Positions 43,172 through 53,617 of a stretch of 64,000 bases of DNA are shown here, in pieces. The position numbers and the translations under genes were made by a program. Position 1 is the first letter of the stretch. Each line of letters starts with the position of its first letter. A model generated the notes under the pieces. The model was not told where the DNA came from. It made no database searches and saw only the letters and a list, made by a program, of their open reading frames with translations. The DNA is from Nitrospirota bacterium (GTDB lineage Bacteria > Nitrospirota > Thermodesulfovibrionia > Thermodesulfovibrionales > UBA6898). The stretch covers positions 17,509-81,508 of the forward strand of contig JAKAHR010000015.1 in the NCBI GenBank assembly GCA_021825365.1. Direction: 5' to 3'.

Positions 43172-44971
43172 ATGGGGATACGGAGGTTCTTGCGGGGTTG
43201 CTGGTTCATCTTCCTGATAGCCTGCGCATCATGCGGAGGGGGAGGTTCAGGGACATCCTCATCGCCGTCCCCGGCTCCGGATGGCGGCCCGGCGACTCCG
43301 ACACTCGTGTCCATTGCAATCACGCCGGGCGGTCCGAGCGTCACGGCAGGGACAAAGCAGCAGTTCGCCGCAACGGGGACGTATTCGGACAGCAGCACGA
43401 AGGACCTGACTTCGTCTGTCCTCTGGAGTTCGTCGGACACGGCGGTTGCATCCGTTGACACCGCCGGTCTGGCATCAGCGGTTTCAGCCGGCTCTGCCAC
43501 CATCACGGCTACCTCAGGCGGTATCTCGGGCAGCACGATGCTGACCGTGACAGCGGCTGCCGCATCATCGAATTCCATCGATGCCGATGGCTTTATCTGG
43601 GGAACCGAAGGCAACGTCAATACAAACGACCGGAACAACTTGCCGACAACCGCCTCGGCAGCGCAGGATGCGATAAACGGCACACTCAAGACCCACTACG
43701 TCAAACTGCGCATTTCACGGGCGTTCTTTTCGACCACCGATGGCGGTCTGACCTATTCCGCGTCATATTGTCTGCCCAAGGCTGACCAATGCAATAATTC
43801 CTTCAACATGGATGAAGTGGCTGCCCTCTATCAGGCCAACGGCTGGAGCATGGTCCCCATGCTCAGGATCGATGAGTCACAGACGATCACGACCGCTCTG
43901 ATTGACGACTATGTGAACTTTGTGGACTGGTTCGTCGGCCGCTACAGGACAACCGCGTCCATACAGATGATAGAGCTGGTGAACAGCCCGCATCCCGGCA
44001 CGGATAACTGGAGCACCTGGAGGGGTACGAACGCCCAGCTCGTCGAACTCACCAACAAGACGTATGACCGGATCAAGGGCAAATATCCGGGCATCGCCGT
44101 CGGCACCCCGGGCTTCGAGTACTGGGTCGACAGCACCACCGGAAGCGACGGGGCGTTCGTTGAGGTCATCGAATACTTCCTCGACGGCAACAACGGGGCC
44201 AGGTTCGACTTCTGGGCATTTCACGGCTATGCCCTGCGGGCGCGCGGCGGGCAGGCGTTGGTCGGCCCCTATCCGCCGACCATGACGCCGGTCCTGAACA
44301 AGTACGCCAACGTCCCCGGCATTCTTCAGGTCCGCGCCGCGATGGATAGCAACGGGTGGCAGGGCCGGAAGATCATCGATACCGAACACGACAACATCAC
44401 CGCCCCGGGGCAGCCCATCACCAACGAGGGCGACGCGCTCGATGCGGCTTACGTGGTCCAGGAACTTGTGCTGAAGCGCACCCTGCGAAGCAACGGGATC
44501 AACGTGCTCTCCGGCGCTCTTCCTCTCAAGATGGCGATTCGCGGAACAGCGGGCACTCCCGGTTGCAGCGGTGGTGCGACCTGCGGCGAGGCGGGCCTGA
44601 GTTCGCTGAACGCGGACGGCTCGGCGACCCTGCATGTGAAGGCGATGGCGCTCTTGTGGTCCAAGTTGAAGGATTATCCTTATGCCGGAAGGGTGAGCGG
44701 AGCATTCGACAGGGAAGACCAGGTTTGGGTCGAGAAGTTTGCTTCCGGCAAGAAGGAGCTCTATATCTTCTTTAAGCCATTCAAATATGTGAGCGGCCGG
44801 AAGATCTCCCTGGACGGCCAGACGCTGAACCATACGATCAACCTCACCCGTGTCCCCGCGTCTGTTGTGCTTACCGGCATCAACGGGACGACCATCCCGG
44901 TCACGCCCGCGCAGAGCCTGGTCCTGTCGGCAGAAAACAGCCCCAAGTTTATGGAGGTGACGTATCCATGA
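43172..44971 (+). CDS. Lipoprotein with Big2 Ig domain and glycosidase-like barrel
   Basis: 599 residues. Lipobox around LIACASCGG, Ser/Pro linker, one Big2-type bacterial Ig domain (about 43-132), then a domain resembling (beta/alpha)8 clan-A glycosidases. The expected acid/base Asn-Glu-Pro site reads LVNSPHPG, so the Glu is missing, while a later DTEHDN could supply the nucleophile. It may be a non-catalytic binder. SD GAGGAG. It overlaps the next gene by 4 bases. Confidence 0.7.
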   Translation: MGIRRFLRGCWFIFLIACASCGGGGSGTSSSPSPAPDGGPATPTLVSIAITPGGPSVTAGTKQQFAATGTYSDSSTKDLTSSVLWSSSDTAVASVDTAGLASAVSAGSATITATSGGISGSTMLTVTAAAASSNSIDADGFIWGTEGNVNTNDRNNLPTTASAAQDAINGTLKTHYVKLRISRAFFSTTDGGLTYSASYCLPKADQCNNSFNMDEVAALYQANGWSMVPMLRIDESQTITTALIDDYVNFVDWFVGRYRTTASIQMIELVNSPHPGTDNWSTWRGTNAQLVELTNKTYDRIKGKYPGIAVGTPGFEYWVDSTTGSDGAFVEVIEYFLDGNNGARFDFWAFHGYALRARGGQALVGPYPPTMTPVLNKYANVPGILQVRAAMDSNGWQGRKIIDTEHDNITAPGQPITNEGDALDAAYVVQELVLKRTLRSNGINVLSGALPLKMAIRGTAGTPGCSGGATCGEAGLSSLNADGSATLHVKAMALLWSKLKDYPYAGRVSGAFDREDQVWVEKFASGKKELYIFFKPFKYVSGRKISLDGQTLNHTINLTRVPASVVLTGINGTTIPVTPAQSLVLSAENSPKFMEVTYP

Positions 44972-46470
44972 CCCCTATCAGCGACCTGATGGTGAGCTAC
45001 GGTGAAGGCGCCTCGGTGAAGGTTAAGAAGGCTGTTGCAGCTGCTACTCTGGCGACGCTGCTCGCGTGCGGCGGGGGAGGCACATCCGGGACTCCTGTTT
45101 CTCCGTCCCCTGCGCCGGGGGGCGACGCCGGCACGACAACACCGATACTCCAAACGATTGTCGTCACCCCGGCTGATCCCGGCGTCGTCGCCGGGTCGTC
45201 CGTGCAGTTGACCGCAACAGGGGCATATTCGGACGGCTCGACCCGGGACATAACCTCGTCGGCTGCCTGGACTTCGGCCGACACATCCGTTGCGACCGTC
45301 GGCAGCTCGGGACTGGTGAGGGCGAAAGCCTCCGGGACGACGAAAGTCGCTGCGACATCAGGCGGCATCACCGACATCGTGACGCTGACTGTTCGGCCTC
45401 TCTCTCTGACCAGGGTGAAGAAGGTCACCCTCACCGGGAGCGGGGAAGGGGGCTCGGCGCGACCCGAGGTTGTAGCGACTTCAGACAGGGTCTTTGTCCT
45501 TTACCTGGGGCACATCGGCGGCATGAGCAGGACATTTGACGTGAAGGTCTATGACAGGGACATGACAACGCAGATTGCCGCAAAAACGATCGTCTCTTCC
45601 ACAGCCTCCTTTGGCAGTCCCACGGACATCCGGGTGGCTGCTGACGGGGGATACCTCTACGCCTTCTATGAGACGAGCGCCCCGCTGTCGCCGTTTCTGC
45701 ACGGCGCTAAGTATGCGCTGAACGATGCCTTTGATCTGATCGCCTCTGCGTCATCTCCCATCACTACAGGCAGGCCCCTGCCAACCCTTGCGGAGGGAGA
45801 TGAGATCATCAACGACCCGGCGCCCCTTGTCGGACCTGTCAGCGTCTTCGTGATAACCAGGATATGGTCAACCATCGCCTCAGCGGGCAAGACGGTCTAT
45901 CGCGTAAGGGAATTCAGCAAAGACACGATGGCGCAGGTGCGTCAGTTCGATCTCGACCTTTCCTCTGTTGCCGACGGCCGCGGAAGGGTGACAAGTCTTC
46001 TCTACAGCACAGGGTCCATCTACATGGCGCTTGCGACAACAGTCTCGGATCAGGGGGCGGGAGACGCCAATAAATCCTCCGACGACGGGGCGCAGTGCGA
46101 CATCATCCTCTTACGGATGAATCCTGACTGGACATTTGATGCATCGAAGGACGTGCGGGTCATCTCCGCAGAGCCGGATGACCGGGAGAATTACATAACA
46201 GGCCTGCGGACTGACGGAACGTATTTCTATATGACCTATAAGCAGGCGACCGGCTTGCCGCCGACAGGGGAGCAGAGGGCGGTCATCAAGATATTCGATA
46301 TGGACCTCAATCTCCTCCTCAAGGAGATAGTGACGAGCGTCGCATGGGGCGGAGCCGGAGGGGAGATCCGCCCCTCTCTTGAAGTGCGTGGAAACAGGGT
46401 ATTCTCAGGCCAAAGCGGCGCTCAACAAGTCGGGACCGGCGATGCCAGTGTCTACCTATATGAAAAATGA
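44968..46470 (+). CDS. Lipoprotein with Big2 Ig domain and beta-propeller-like region
   Basis: 500 residues. Lipobox LATLLACGG follows a basic stretch; the best start may be GTG at 45016, with the ATG at 44968 (overlapping the previous stop) as alternative. A Big2 domain (about 62-142) is like that of the preceding gene. The rest contains repeated beta-rich blocks (VATSDRVFVLYLG; VAADGGYLYAFYE; LRTDGTYFYMTYK), suggesting a propeller. It shares the layout of the neighbour, so the two arose by duplication of the N-terminal part or domain sharing. Confidence 0.7.
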   Translation: MTPISDLMVSYGEGASVKVKKAVAAATLATLLACGGGGTSGTPVSPSPAPGGDAGTTTPILQTIVVTPADPGVVAGSSVQLTATGAYSDGSTRDITSSAAWTSADTSVATVGSSGLVRAKASGTTKVAATSGGITDIVTLTVRPLSLTRVKKVTLTGSGEGGSARPEVVATSDRVFVLYLGHIGGMSRTFDVKVYDRDMTTQIAAKTIVSSTASFGSPTDIRVAADGGYLYAFYETSAPLSPFLHGAKYALNDAFDLIASASSPITTGRPLPTLAEGDEIINDPAPLVGPVSVFVITRIWSTIASAGKTVYRVREFSKDTMAQVRQFDLDLSSVADGRGRVTSLLYSTGSIYMALATTVSDQGAGDANKSSDDGAQCDIILLRMNPDWTFDASKDVRVISAEPDDRENYITGLRTDGTYFYMTYKQATGLPPTGEQRAVIKIFDMDLNLLLKEIVTSVAWGGAGGEIRPSLEVRGNRVFSGQSGAQQVGTGDASVYLYEK

Positions 46471-46497
46471 CCGGCAAGGTTACCTAAGGAGGGAGTC

Positions 46498-48963
46498 ATG
46501 AAACCTGGAACTGCAGTGCAGACTGTCATTACGACGCTGCTCGCGATGGTCTTTATCGGGGGGACCGCATCAGCGGCGGGAAGCGCGCCTTCGGCCAACC
46601 CGCCTGTCTATATCGTCGTGATGAACCATGTGGAGGGAGACGGAACCTGCCGGGAGGGAGACACCTTCTGCCTCATGTCCCTCAGGTATCAAAGGGCGGC
46701 GCTGCCGATGCCGGGGATAGTTGCGCGGCAGTCATATTCCCTGGACAAGGCGGGAAACGATCTTATCTATACGATCCTCCGTTCTTACCGGGACTCAAAC
46801 GGTGACAGCCCGAAGCTCTTCATCGAACCCACCGGTGAATGGTGGCAGACATACGCTGACCCTGTATATGGAGGCGGCTTCTTCGACAAGTATGATTTTC
46901 TTGCTGAAAAGAACGAGTTCGGCATTCAGGGGCATGCCATCATGTATTCCGGTACAGGTTTCGGCTGGTACCAGAGCCCCCATACCGAAGAGGGGATCAG
47001 GAGAAAGTTACAGGACCTTCACGGGTTTGCGGACAAGGCATACTACAACGGCAGAAAGATGAATACGGGCAAGACATATACCGGCGGGTGGAAGATCGAA
47101 AGGCAGGCCCTGGGGGATGAACGGGCGGAGTATGTAATCGATCATGCCGCGTATGAGCTCGGATATCGCATCGCCTTTGAAGACCATGACGGCCACATCC
47201 GGAATGAACCAGCCGGTATCGCCAATGCCCATCCGGCATATTATGTCTACCGGGCTGTCTACGACGACGGCCCGAACATCATCAAGATCGACATGAACGG
47301 CAGTGTTACCGGAAGGTGTCCGGGGAATACGCCGCGCTGCGAAACCCCTGTTGAGGCTGCCGGCCGCCTCGACCGTACTCTGACGGCCCGCTCCGCTGAC
47401 CATGATGCCTCCCGTGTCTATTACTTTGCCTTTGTCGTGCATTCCGGAGGCGTATGGAATGATCTCAGTCTTACGAAGGAGCGTCCTGCGGAAGGTGAGG
47501 GCAAGGGCCTCGCAGAACTCATGGATGCGATCCAGGAGAGGGTGAATGCAGGACAGCCTATTATATTCGTAACCCCTTCCGAACTGGGGGATATCTTCGA
47601 GGCAAAGAACCCTTCCCCGGTGAACCTGGCGGCAAGCCCCTTCGGCTTCCACCCCGCGGGCGTGTACAAGCCCGGCTACAGCAACAGCGGATATGGCGAC
47701 GCCCAGGATATCGGCGTGACCTGGACCCGGCAGGGCGTATATGCCTTTTGGTTTATCGTCCAGCCTGACCTGAGTAAGGCTGCATATGATTTTTCCCGCT
47801 ACGACCTTCAGTGGAGCGCGGTGCCCGAAGGCATCCATATCATGGGCAACATAGCCCCGCAGGGGAACATCGATGAAGGCTACTGCCTGCCGAAATCCTA
47901 CCTTCCTGTTGATGAGCAGAAATATCGTGCCTTTGTGAGGGCTGTCGTCGAGCGCTACGACGGCGACGGCATTGACGACATGCCCGGTCTGGTCAATCCC
48001 ATCAAATATTGGCAGGTGGGCAATGAGCCCAACGGCCTGAAACCCGGTTTTGCAGACCTTCAGCGCATTACGTATACCGCGATCAAGGAGGCATGTCCGG
48101 ACTGCCCGGTCCTGATCGGCGGGGTCCCCGGCATGCCCCCGGTTGATCAGTATGTAGCGAACTTCGATAAGCAGTACAGACCCATCCTCGACGCGCTCGG
48201 CGGCAAGTATGTGGATATCATGGACTTTCACTGGTACGGCAATGCCACGGGAGACTATAAGGGCGCAAAGGATGTTTATACGCATATCAAAGCCGTGCTG
48301 AAAGAGGACGGGTTTCCGGACATCCCCTTCTGGATAGCCGAGATGGGCTCATACAACGGGGACCCGGCTCCGACGTCCATCGCCAATCCATCCATGGATT
48401 ATGCAATGCAGACCGAGCGTCAGCAGGCGCTCGATTACGTGAAACGGTTTGTCTATCCGCTCTCCTTCGGGGTGAAGAAGATATTCCCCGCCTTCGGCCT
48501 GATGGAGGGGTTCAAGTACGATGGAGGGTATTTCGATTTCACGGGGCTCATCTACGACGGCTGGGGCCCGTATGACCTGGGACTCGGCGTGAAGAAGCTT
48601 TCGTATTACAGCTACAAGAAGATGACGGAGAAGCTGGAGGGTTCTGCTTGGGACAGGGTGGCGACGCTCCTGGATTCGGACGACCTGCACCTCTTCCGCT
48701 TTGACAAGAATACCGGCCCGGTCTGGGTCGCGTGGGACGACAGGGAGATACAGTGCATCACTGCCCCCTGCGGGAGGCAGGTGACGATATCCGGTATCGA
48801 TGCATCATCAGTGCGGGTGACCGAGGCGGTGCCCCTCTTCTCCACCGGCAGGGAAGTGACGGATTATGCGTCGGCCTTTCACAGCTGGACCGTGGCTGTT
48901 TCCGGGGAAAATGCCGTGATTGCCCTGGGCAACGGCCCCGTCTATGTGGAGGTGATCGAATAA
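46498..48963 (+). CDS. Secreted two-domain glycosidase-like protein
   Basis: 821 residues: signal peptide (VITTLLAMVFIGGTASA), an N-terminal domain (about 35-390) that I do not recognise, with QGHAIMYSG and HDASRVYYFAFVVHSGG, and a C-terminal clan-A-like glycosidase barrel (about 400-760). The acid/base motif WQVGNEPNG and the nucleophile region WIAEMGSYNG are both present. An Ig/beta-sandwich tail ends the protein. Excellent SD (AAGGAGGG). It is the last gene of the ECF operon and probably acts on a polysaccharide. Confidence 0.75.
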   Translation: MKPGTAVQTVITTLLAMVFIGGTASAAGSAPSANPPVYIVVMNHVEGDGTCREGDTFCLMSLRYQRAALPMPGIVARQSYSLDKAGNDLIYTILRSYRDSNGDSPKLFIEPTGEWWQTYADPVYGGGFFDKYDFLAEKNEFGIQGHAIMYSGTGFGWYQSPHTEEGIRRKLQDLHGFADKAYYNGRKMNTGKTYTGGWKIERQALGDERAEYVIDHAAYELGYRIAFEDHDGHIRNEPAGIANAHPAYYVYRAVYDDGPNIIKIDMNGSVTGRCPGNTPRCETPVEAAGRLDRTLTARSADHDASRVYYFAFVVHSGGVWNDLSLTKERPAEGEGKGLAELMDAIQERVNAGQPIIFVTPSELGDIFEAKNPSPVNLAASPFGFHPAGVYKPGYSNSGYGDAQDIGVTWTRQGVYAFWFIVQPDLSKAAYDFSRYDLQWSAVPEGIHIMGNIAPQGNIDEGYCLPKSYLPVDEQKYRAFVRAVVERYDGDGIDDMPGLVNPIKYWQVGNEPNGLKPGFADLQRITYTAIKEACPDCPVLIGGVPGMPPVDQYVANFDKQYRPILDALGGKYVDIMDFHWYGNATGDYKGAKDVYTHIKAVLKEDGFPDIPFWIAEMGSYNGDPAPTSIANPSMDYAMQTERQQALDYVKRFVYPLSFGVKKIFPAFGLMEGFKYDGGYFDFTGLIYDGWGPYDLGLGVKKLSYYSYKKMTEKLEGSAWDRVATLLDSDDLHLFRFDKNTGPVWVAWDDREIQCITAPCGRQVTISGIDASSVRVTEAVPLFSTGREVTDYASAFHSWTVAVSGENAVIALGNGPVYVEVIE

Positions 48964-49036
48964 GGTAACTCATGGCCGGAATGGAAGCGGCTGCATCGTA
49001 CTATACGTTGACAGCCTGCCGGGCGATAGCTCCCTG

Positions 49037-49168
49037 TCAAACCCGGTGAACGACGAAGGCTGAGAGAAGCAGGATGACTCCGGCGACTGACTGGCCGGCC
49101 ATCAGCGCAACGCTGCAGGCCGGCAGAAGGACAGGGACAAGGGCGCCCTTCATTGCGGTGCTGATCAT
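49037..49168 (-). CDS. Possible 43-residue membrane peptide
   Basis: Short ORF with two hydrophobic stretches (GALVPVLLPACSVALMAG; VAGVILLLSAFVV). A TATAAT box lies 6 nt before its ATG and there is no SD, the leaderless layout seen at other genes here. Nothing else occupies 48964-49254. Confidence 0.3.
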   Translation of the reverse strand: MISTAMKGALVPVLLPACSVALMAGQSVAGVILLLSAFVVHRV

Positions 49169-49254
49169 GTCTGCATTATATCATGAGTCTGATTCGTGCG
49201 GCTGATATCGGCCTTCTTTGTGTCTCCTTCCTGGTAAAGAGGGAAGGGCGGAGG

Positions 49255-49260
49255 TATAAT
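49255..49260 (+). promoter_or_regulatory. -10 box of the structured RNA
   Basis: TATAAT, about 7 nt before the first base of the paired 5' end of the RNA element. The -35 region (around CTGGTA) is weak. Confidence 0.5.
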
Positions 49261-49266
49261 GGCATC

Positions 49267-49366
49267 AAGAGGCCCTGGAAACACGGTGAATCTCCCGGCC
49301 GTAGGACGCTTTGCAAGAAGCGGATCGCGTGTGGGTGATGGGGAGCCCCACCCAGGGCCTTTATTT
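49267..49366 (+). ncRNA. Candidate small structured RNA or riboswitch
   Basis: The 5' segment GGCCCTGG (49271-49278) pairs perfectly with CCAGGGCC (49352-49359), which is followed by TTTATTT, so the ends close an RNA of about 95 nt with a terminator-like tail. Inside are a CGCTT/AAGCG hairpin (near 49308-49323) and a strong hairpin of TGGGT...GGGG with CCCCACCCA just before the tail. The latter competes with the closing stem, which allows a switch. The motifs match no RNA class I know (not SRP, 6S or tmRNA). Confidence 0.45.
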
Positions 49367-49424
49367 CATCTGTTGGATGATCAGCAGTCGCGAGGGATAT
49401 AGTCTGTAATCAACGAGGCTGACC

Positions 49425-49604
49425 ATGATCGAGCTGGCAACAGGTATTATCACGTTCCTTTTGATTGCGTGGGCGAGTGTCCTTACGGCAAAACTGGTCA
49501 CCGCGCCGGTCCGTCTCTTCTGGCCGTCCGGCTCCAGCGTCTTCTTTGTCCTGATATCCGTTGCCTTATTCGTATGCATTTCCTTCCGTTTCCTGTTCAG
49601 CTGA
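49425..49604 (+). CDS. 59-residue two-TM membrane protein
   Basis: Short ORF with SD GAGG 6 nt before the ATG. Two hydrophobic helices (ATGIITFLLIAWASVLTA; SVFFVLISVALFVCISF) around a short loop (PVRLFWPSGS). It begins 58 bases after the structured RNA, so it may be its target. I know no family. The 138 bases between it and the array hold no gene that I recognise. Confidence 0.55.
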   Translation: MIELATGIITFLLIAWASVLTAKLVTAPVRLFWPSGSSVFFVLISVALFVCISFRFLFS

Positions 49605-49742
49605 CTTTTTCCCTGGGAAGAAAGGCAGGGTGCCTCATTTTCCGAAATCTCTTGGCAAGCAACCCCCTGTCTCTTTTGTCTCGCAAGGCTATTGGCATAG
49701 TTCTGAACAATATTGAATGCCGGCTATGGGCAACTATTATCA

Positions 49743-52700
49743 CGGTTCATCCCCGCATGTGCGGGGAACACAGAGTTCGGTACTGATCTGCAAGAGTTGC
49801 CTCCGGTTCATCCCCGCGTGTGCGGGGAACATTGATAAAATCGTCCTTGTACTCCTCACAAACAACGGTTCATCCCCGCGTGTGCGGGGAACATGCATAG
49901 GACATGCCGCCCATGGTGGTATCGAGCGGTTCATCCCCGCGTGTGCGGGGAACATTGCGCCGACTTTTTCAGGGGTTCGAAATATGTCGGTTCATCCCCG
50001 CGTGTGCGGGGAACATAGCGTTTGTGGTCACCACGCCCAACGTAGAGGCGGTTCATCCCCGCGTGTGCGGGGAACATTCGCATATCTGTTTCCATGCGGC
50101 GTGCGCCGACGGTTCATCCCCGCGTGTGCGGGGAACATAGGAGGCCCGGCAGCGGGAGGAAGATGAACGCCGGTTCATCCCCGCGTGTGCGGGGAACATC
50201 CGATTTAGATAGAATCCGAAGTTCCCGAGGTCGGTTCATCCCCGCGTGTGCGGGGAACATTCAACGTCCTCAACGGGAATATCCTCCAGGGCCGGTTCAT
50301 CCCCGCGTGTGCGGGGAACATTGATGATGAGCGGGACTGGAAACTGCGAGACACGGTTCATCCCCGCGTGTGCGGGGAACATGAATTTCTCCGCGACGAA
50401 CAAATGGCCCTGCTCGGTTCATCCCCGCGTGTGCGGGGAACATCATGCATCGGCTTTTTTCTCCTCCTGAAGAGCCGGTTCATCCCCGCGTGTGCGGGGA
50501 ACATTCAATCGGTGCCGGGGCCGTGGTTTATCATACCGGTTCATCCCCGCGTGTGCGGGGAACATTCCCCCAGGGTGCTGTACCAGAAGTAAAGGGTCGG
50601 TTCATCCCCGCGTGTGCGGGGAACATTGAGCATTTCACGGCCTGGCCGTCGCCCTCATCGGTTCATCCCCGCGTGTGCGGGGAACATTCCTCAATCAGGG
50701 CAGGTCCGGGATACTTGAGCGGTTCATCCCCGCGTGTGCGGGGAACATTGCGATGCCCGGCGACGATCAGGAATGTGTCCTGGTTCATCCCCGCGTGTGC
50801 GGGGAACATGAGGGGGTTGCAGATGTGATGATTGAGATACTCGGTTCATCCCCGCGTGTGCGGGGAACATCGTGCCCCAGGTAACGTCATTGAGACCGGA
50901 GCCGGTTCATCCCCGCGTGTGCGGGGAACATTTCTCCTTTCATCCCCTGATACCACGTGGTATCGGTTCATCCCCGCGTGTGCGGGGAACATGCAACAGG
51001 GGCAACGTGGAAGCCGTGACGACACGGTTCATCCCCGCGTGTGCGGGGAACATCGAAATTTACTACAGTATACGCAAACACAGCACGGTTCATCCCCGCG
51101 TGTGCGGGGAACATTTTGTGTAGTTCTCGCACTGGTGACGTGCTACCGGTTCATCCCCGCGTGTGCGGGGAACATTGCGTGGGTCCGCTTGCGGTAGCCG
51201 ATGAACTCGGTTCATCCCCGCGTGTGCGGGGAACATGTTTTCGAGGATAGGGACTATCCCCGCCGCGTACGGTTCATCCCCGCGTGTGCGGGGAACATTG
51301 AATAAACTAATGGTATCCTCATCATTCCTCCGGTTCATCCCCGCGTGTGCGGGGAACATTCCTTGGATATTCATGTTCTCAAAGAACTGCACGGTTCATC
51401 CCCGCGTGTGCGGGGAACATCTCGACATCATGGCCGGTCCGAGGCGTTAGCACGGTTCATCCCCGCGTGTGCGGGGAACATAAAGGAGGCGACGCTTAAC
51501 GCCCTTCCCGGAACGGTTCATCCCCGCGTGTGCGGGGAACATCCTAAAGGCGGCGTCGGGGCCGGATCAGATCACGGTTCATCCCCGCGTGTGCGGGGAA
51601 CATTCCTTCTTGTCTGTCTTCTTGCCCCAGTCTATCGGTTCATCCCCGCGTGTGCGGGGAACATACGGACGTGAGTATGCCCACAAGCGGAGCTACCGGT
51701 TCATCCCCGCGTGTGCGGGGAACATCTCAGCGCGGTTATGGCATTTATCGCCGCGATCGGTTCATCCCCGCGTGTGCGGGGAACATATGTCGGGTGTCTC
51801 GTCCGCCCACATTGGGGCCGGTTCATCCCCGCGTGTGCGGGGAACATGTAGCCCAGTTGGCCGAGGCTGTCCACGATACCGGTTCATCCCCGCGTGTGCG
51901 GGGAACATTATTTCCGGGCGAGATAGGCCCGTTCATATGCCGGTTCATCCCCGCGTGTGCGGGGAACATCTGTGCTGGTTCCTCTCGGCCTTCATGCTGG
52001 ACGGTTCATCCCCGCGTGTGCGGGGAACATCATTTGCCGTCGACGAGATCGCACCCATGGATCGGTTCATCCCCGCGTGTGCGGGGAACATACGGGGGAT
52101 CGTTATAAATGCCACCTGAAAGGCGGTTCATCCCCGCGTGTGCGGGGAACATGATTACGACCCCGTGGAGATCTCAGCTCCTCGCGGTTCATCCCCGCGT
52201 GTGCGGGGAACATATGCTCTGAAGTCAAATCTACCTTCTCATCCTCGGTTCATCCCCGCGTGTGCGGGGAACATATATATTTCTGTAATTTCTGCGAGCG
52301 CCGCAACGGTTCATCCCCGCGTGTGCGGGGAACATTTTTTCATCCTCGGCAAGTTTAAGCGTCCCCGCGGTTCATCCCCGCGTGTGCGGGGAACATTGAT
52401 CAAGTTTTTTCTGGTACAGGGACAGGTTCGGTTCATCCCCGCGTGTGCGGGGAACATCCACCGTGGGCTATCTCTTTTGACAGGATCATCGGTTCATCCC
52501 CGCGTGTGCGGGGAACATGTCAGATAACCCATGATATGCCTCCTATTTCTCGGTTCATCCCCGCGTGTGCGGGGAACATAGCTATTAGAGGATTAGCAGC
52601 GGCAGGACGGGCGGTTCATCCCCGCGTGTGCGGGGAACATTTTTTGGCACGTTTTTGGCACGTTTACAGCATCGGTTCATCCCCGCGTGTGCGGGGAACA

Positions 52701-53617
52701 TGATACGTTTGTCTGTAACCCATATCTCCCACATCGGTTCATCCCCGCGTGTGCGGGGAACATTGCAGGATCTGAAACAGCAGCTCGCTATGGCGCGGTT
52801 CATCCCCGCGTGTGCGGGGAACATAAGTTGCCATCAGGCCCTGTGACTATTGCGACCGGTTCATCCCCGCGTGTGCGGGGAACATGCCGCTGAATCCCCC
52901 CGTAGAAGTCCCTGCAGCGGTTCATCCCCGCGTGTGCGGGGAACATTGTAGATAATCGGTGCCGGCGGTGGCTATGACCGGTTCATCCCCGCGTGTGCGG
53001 GGAACATGAGTTGCCGAGCTTGCGGCATTCGGCAATGTACGGTTCATCCCCGCGTGTGCGGGGAACATCGATTAACAGATTGATAGAGGCTTTCATGCTG
53101 CGGTTCATCCCCGCGTGTGCGGGGAACATTATTGAGCGGTTTCTACGGAGTCCTGCAGTTGCGGTTCATCCCCGCGTGTGCGGGGAACATATGCAGCTTT
53201 AACCGCCGACAAGAATGATGTGCGGTTCATCCCCGCGTGTGCGGGGAACATTCGTGATAGCGCGAGTGTCCGACAACTTCCGCCGGTTCATCCCCGCGTG
53301 TGCGGGGAACATTTCAAGGGTGAAGGCGGCATTTACCGCGATGACGGTTCATCCCCGCGTGTGCGGGGAACATCTCAAGGCAGTCACCGGGGCATTTACT
53401 CCGACCGGTTCATCCCCGCGTGTGCGGGGAACATCAGTCAACCTGGTATCTGGCGCAAATCAACTACGGTTCATCCCCGCGTGTGCGGGGAACATCAAAT
53501 CAAATCCGCCACCGGCAACGTCGGCACCGGTTCATCCCCGCGTGTGCGGGGAACATGTGATAAACCCTGCCAATGTGAGGATGAGGGACGGTTCATCCCC
53601 GCGTGTGCGGGGAACAT
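49743..53617 (-). CRISPR. Type I-E CRISPR array, 64 repeats and 63 spacers
   Basis: 29-nt repeat, on the plus strand starting CGGTTCATCCCC and ending GGGGAACAT, with an inverted-repeat core (CCCCGC...GCGGGG). Period is 61; sixty spacers are 32 nt and three are 33 nt (before repeats at 49866, 51270 and 52735). Read on the minus strand the repeat matches the E. coli I-E orientation, so the leader is at 53618-53682 beside cas2. Repeats are identical except the leader-distal one at 49743 (CATGT core and final C) and the one at 50781 (starts with T). Confidence 0.99.

Noticed and set aside
47008..48285. 425-codon ORF antisense to the glycosidase-like gene
   Set aside because: Antisense to a gene with a signal peptide, a good SD and glycosidase motifs; its own product has no motif.
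49267..49366. SRP 4.5S RNA as identity of the structured RNA
   Set aside because: Size and paired ends fit, but the conserved apical loop with GGAAGGAAGCA is absent.
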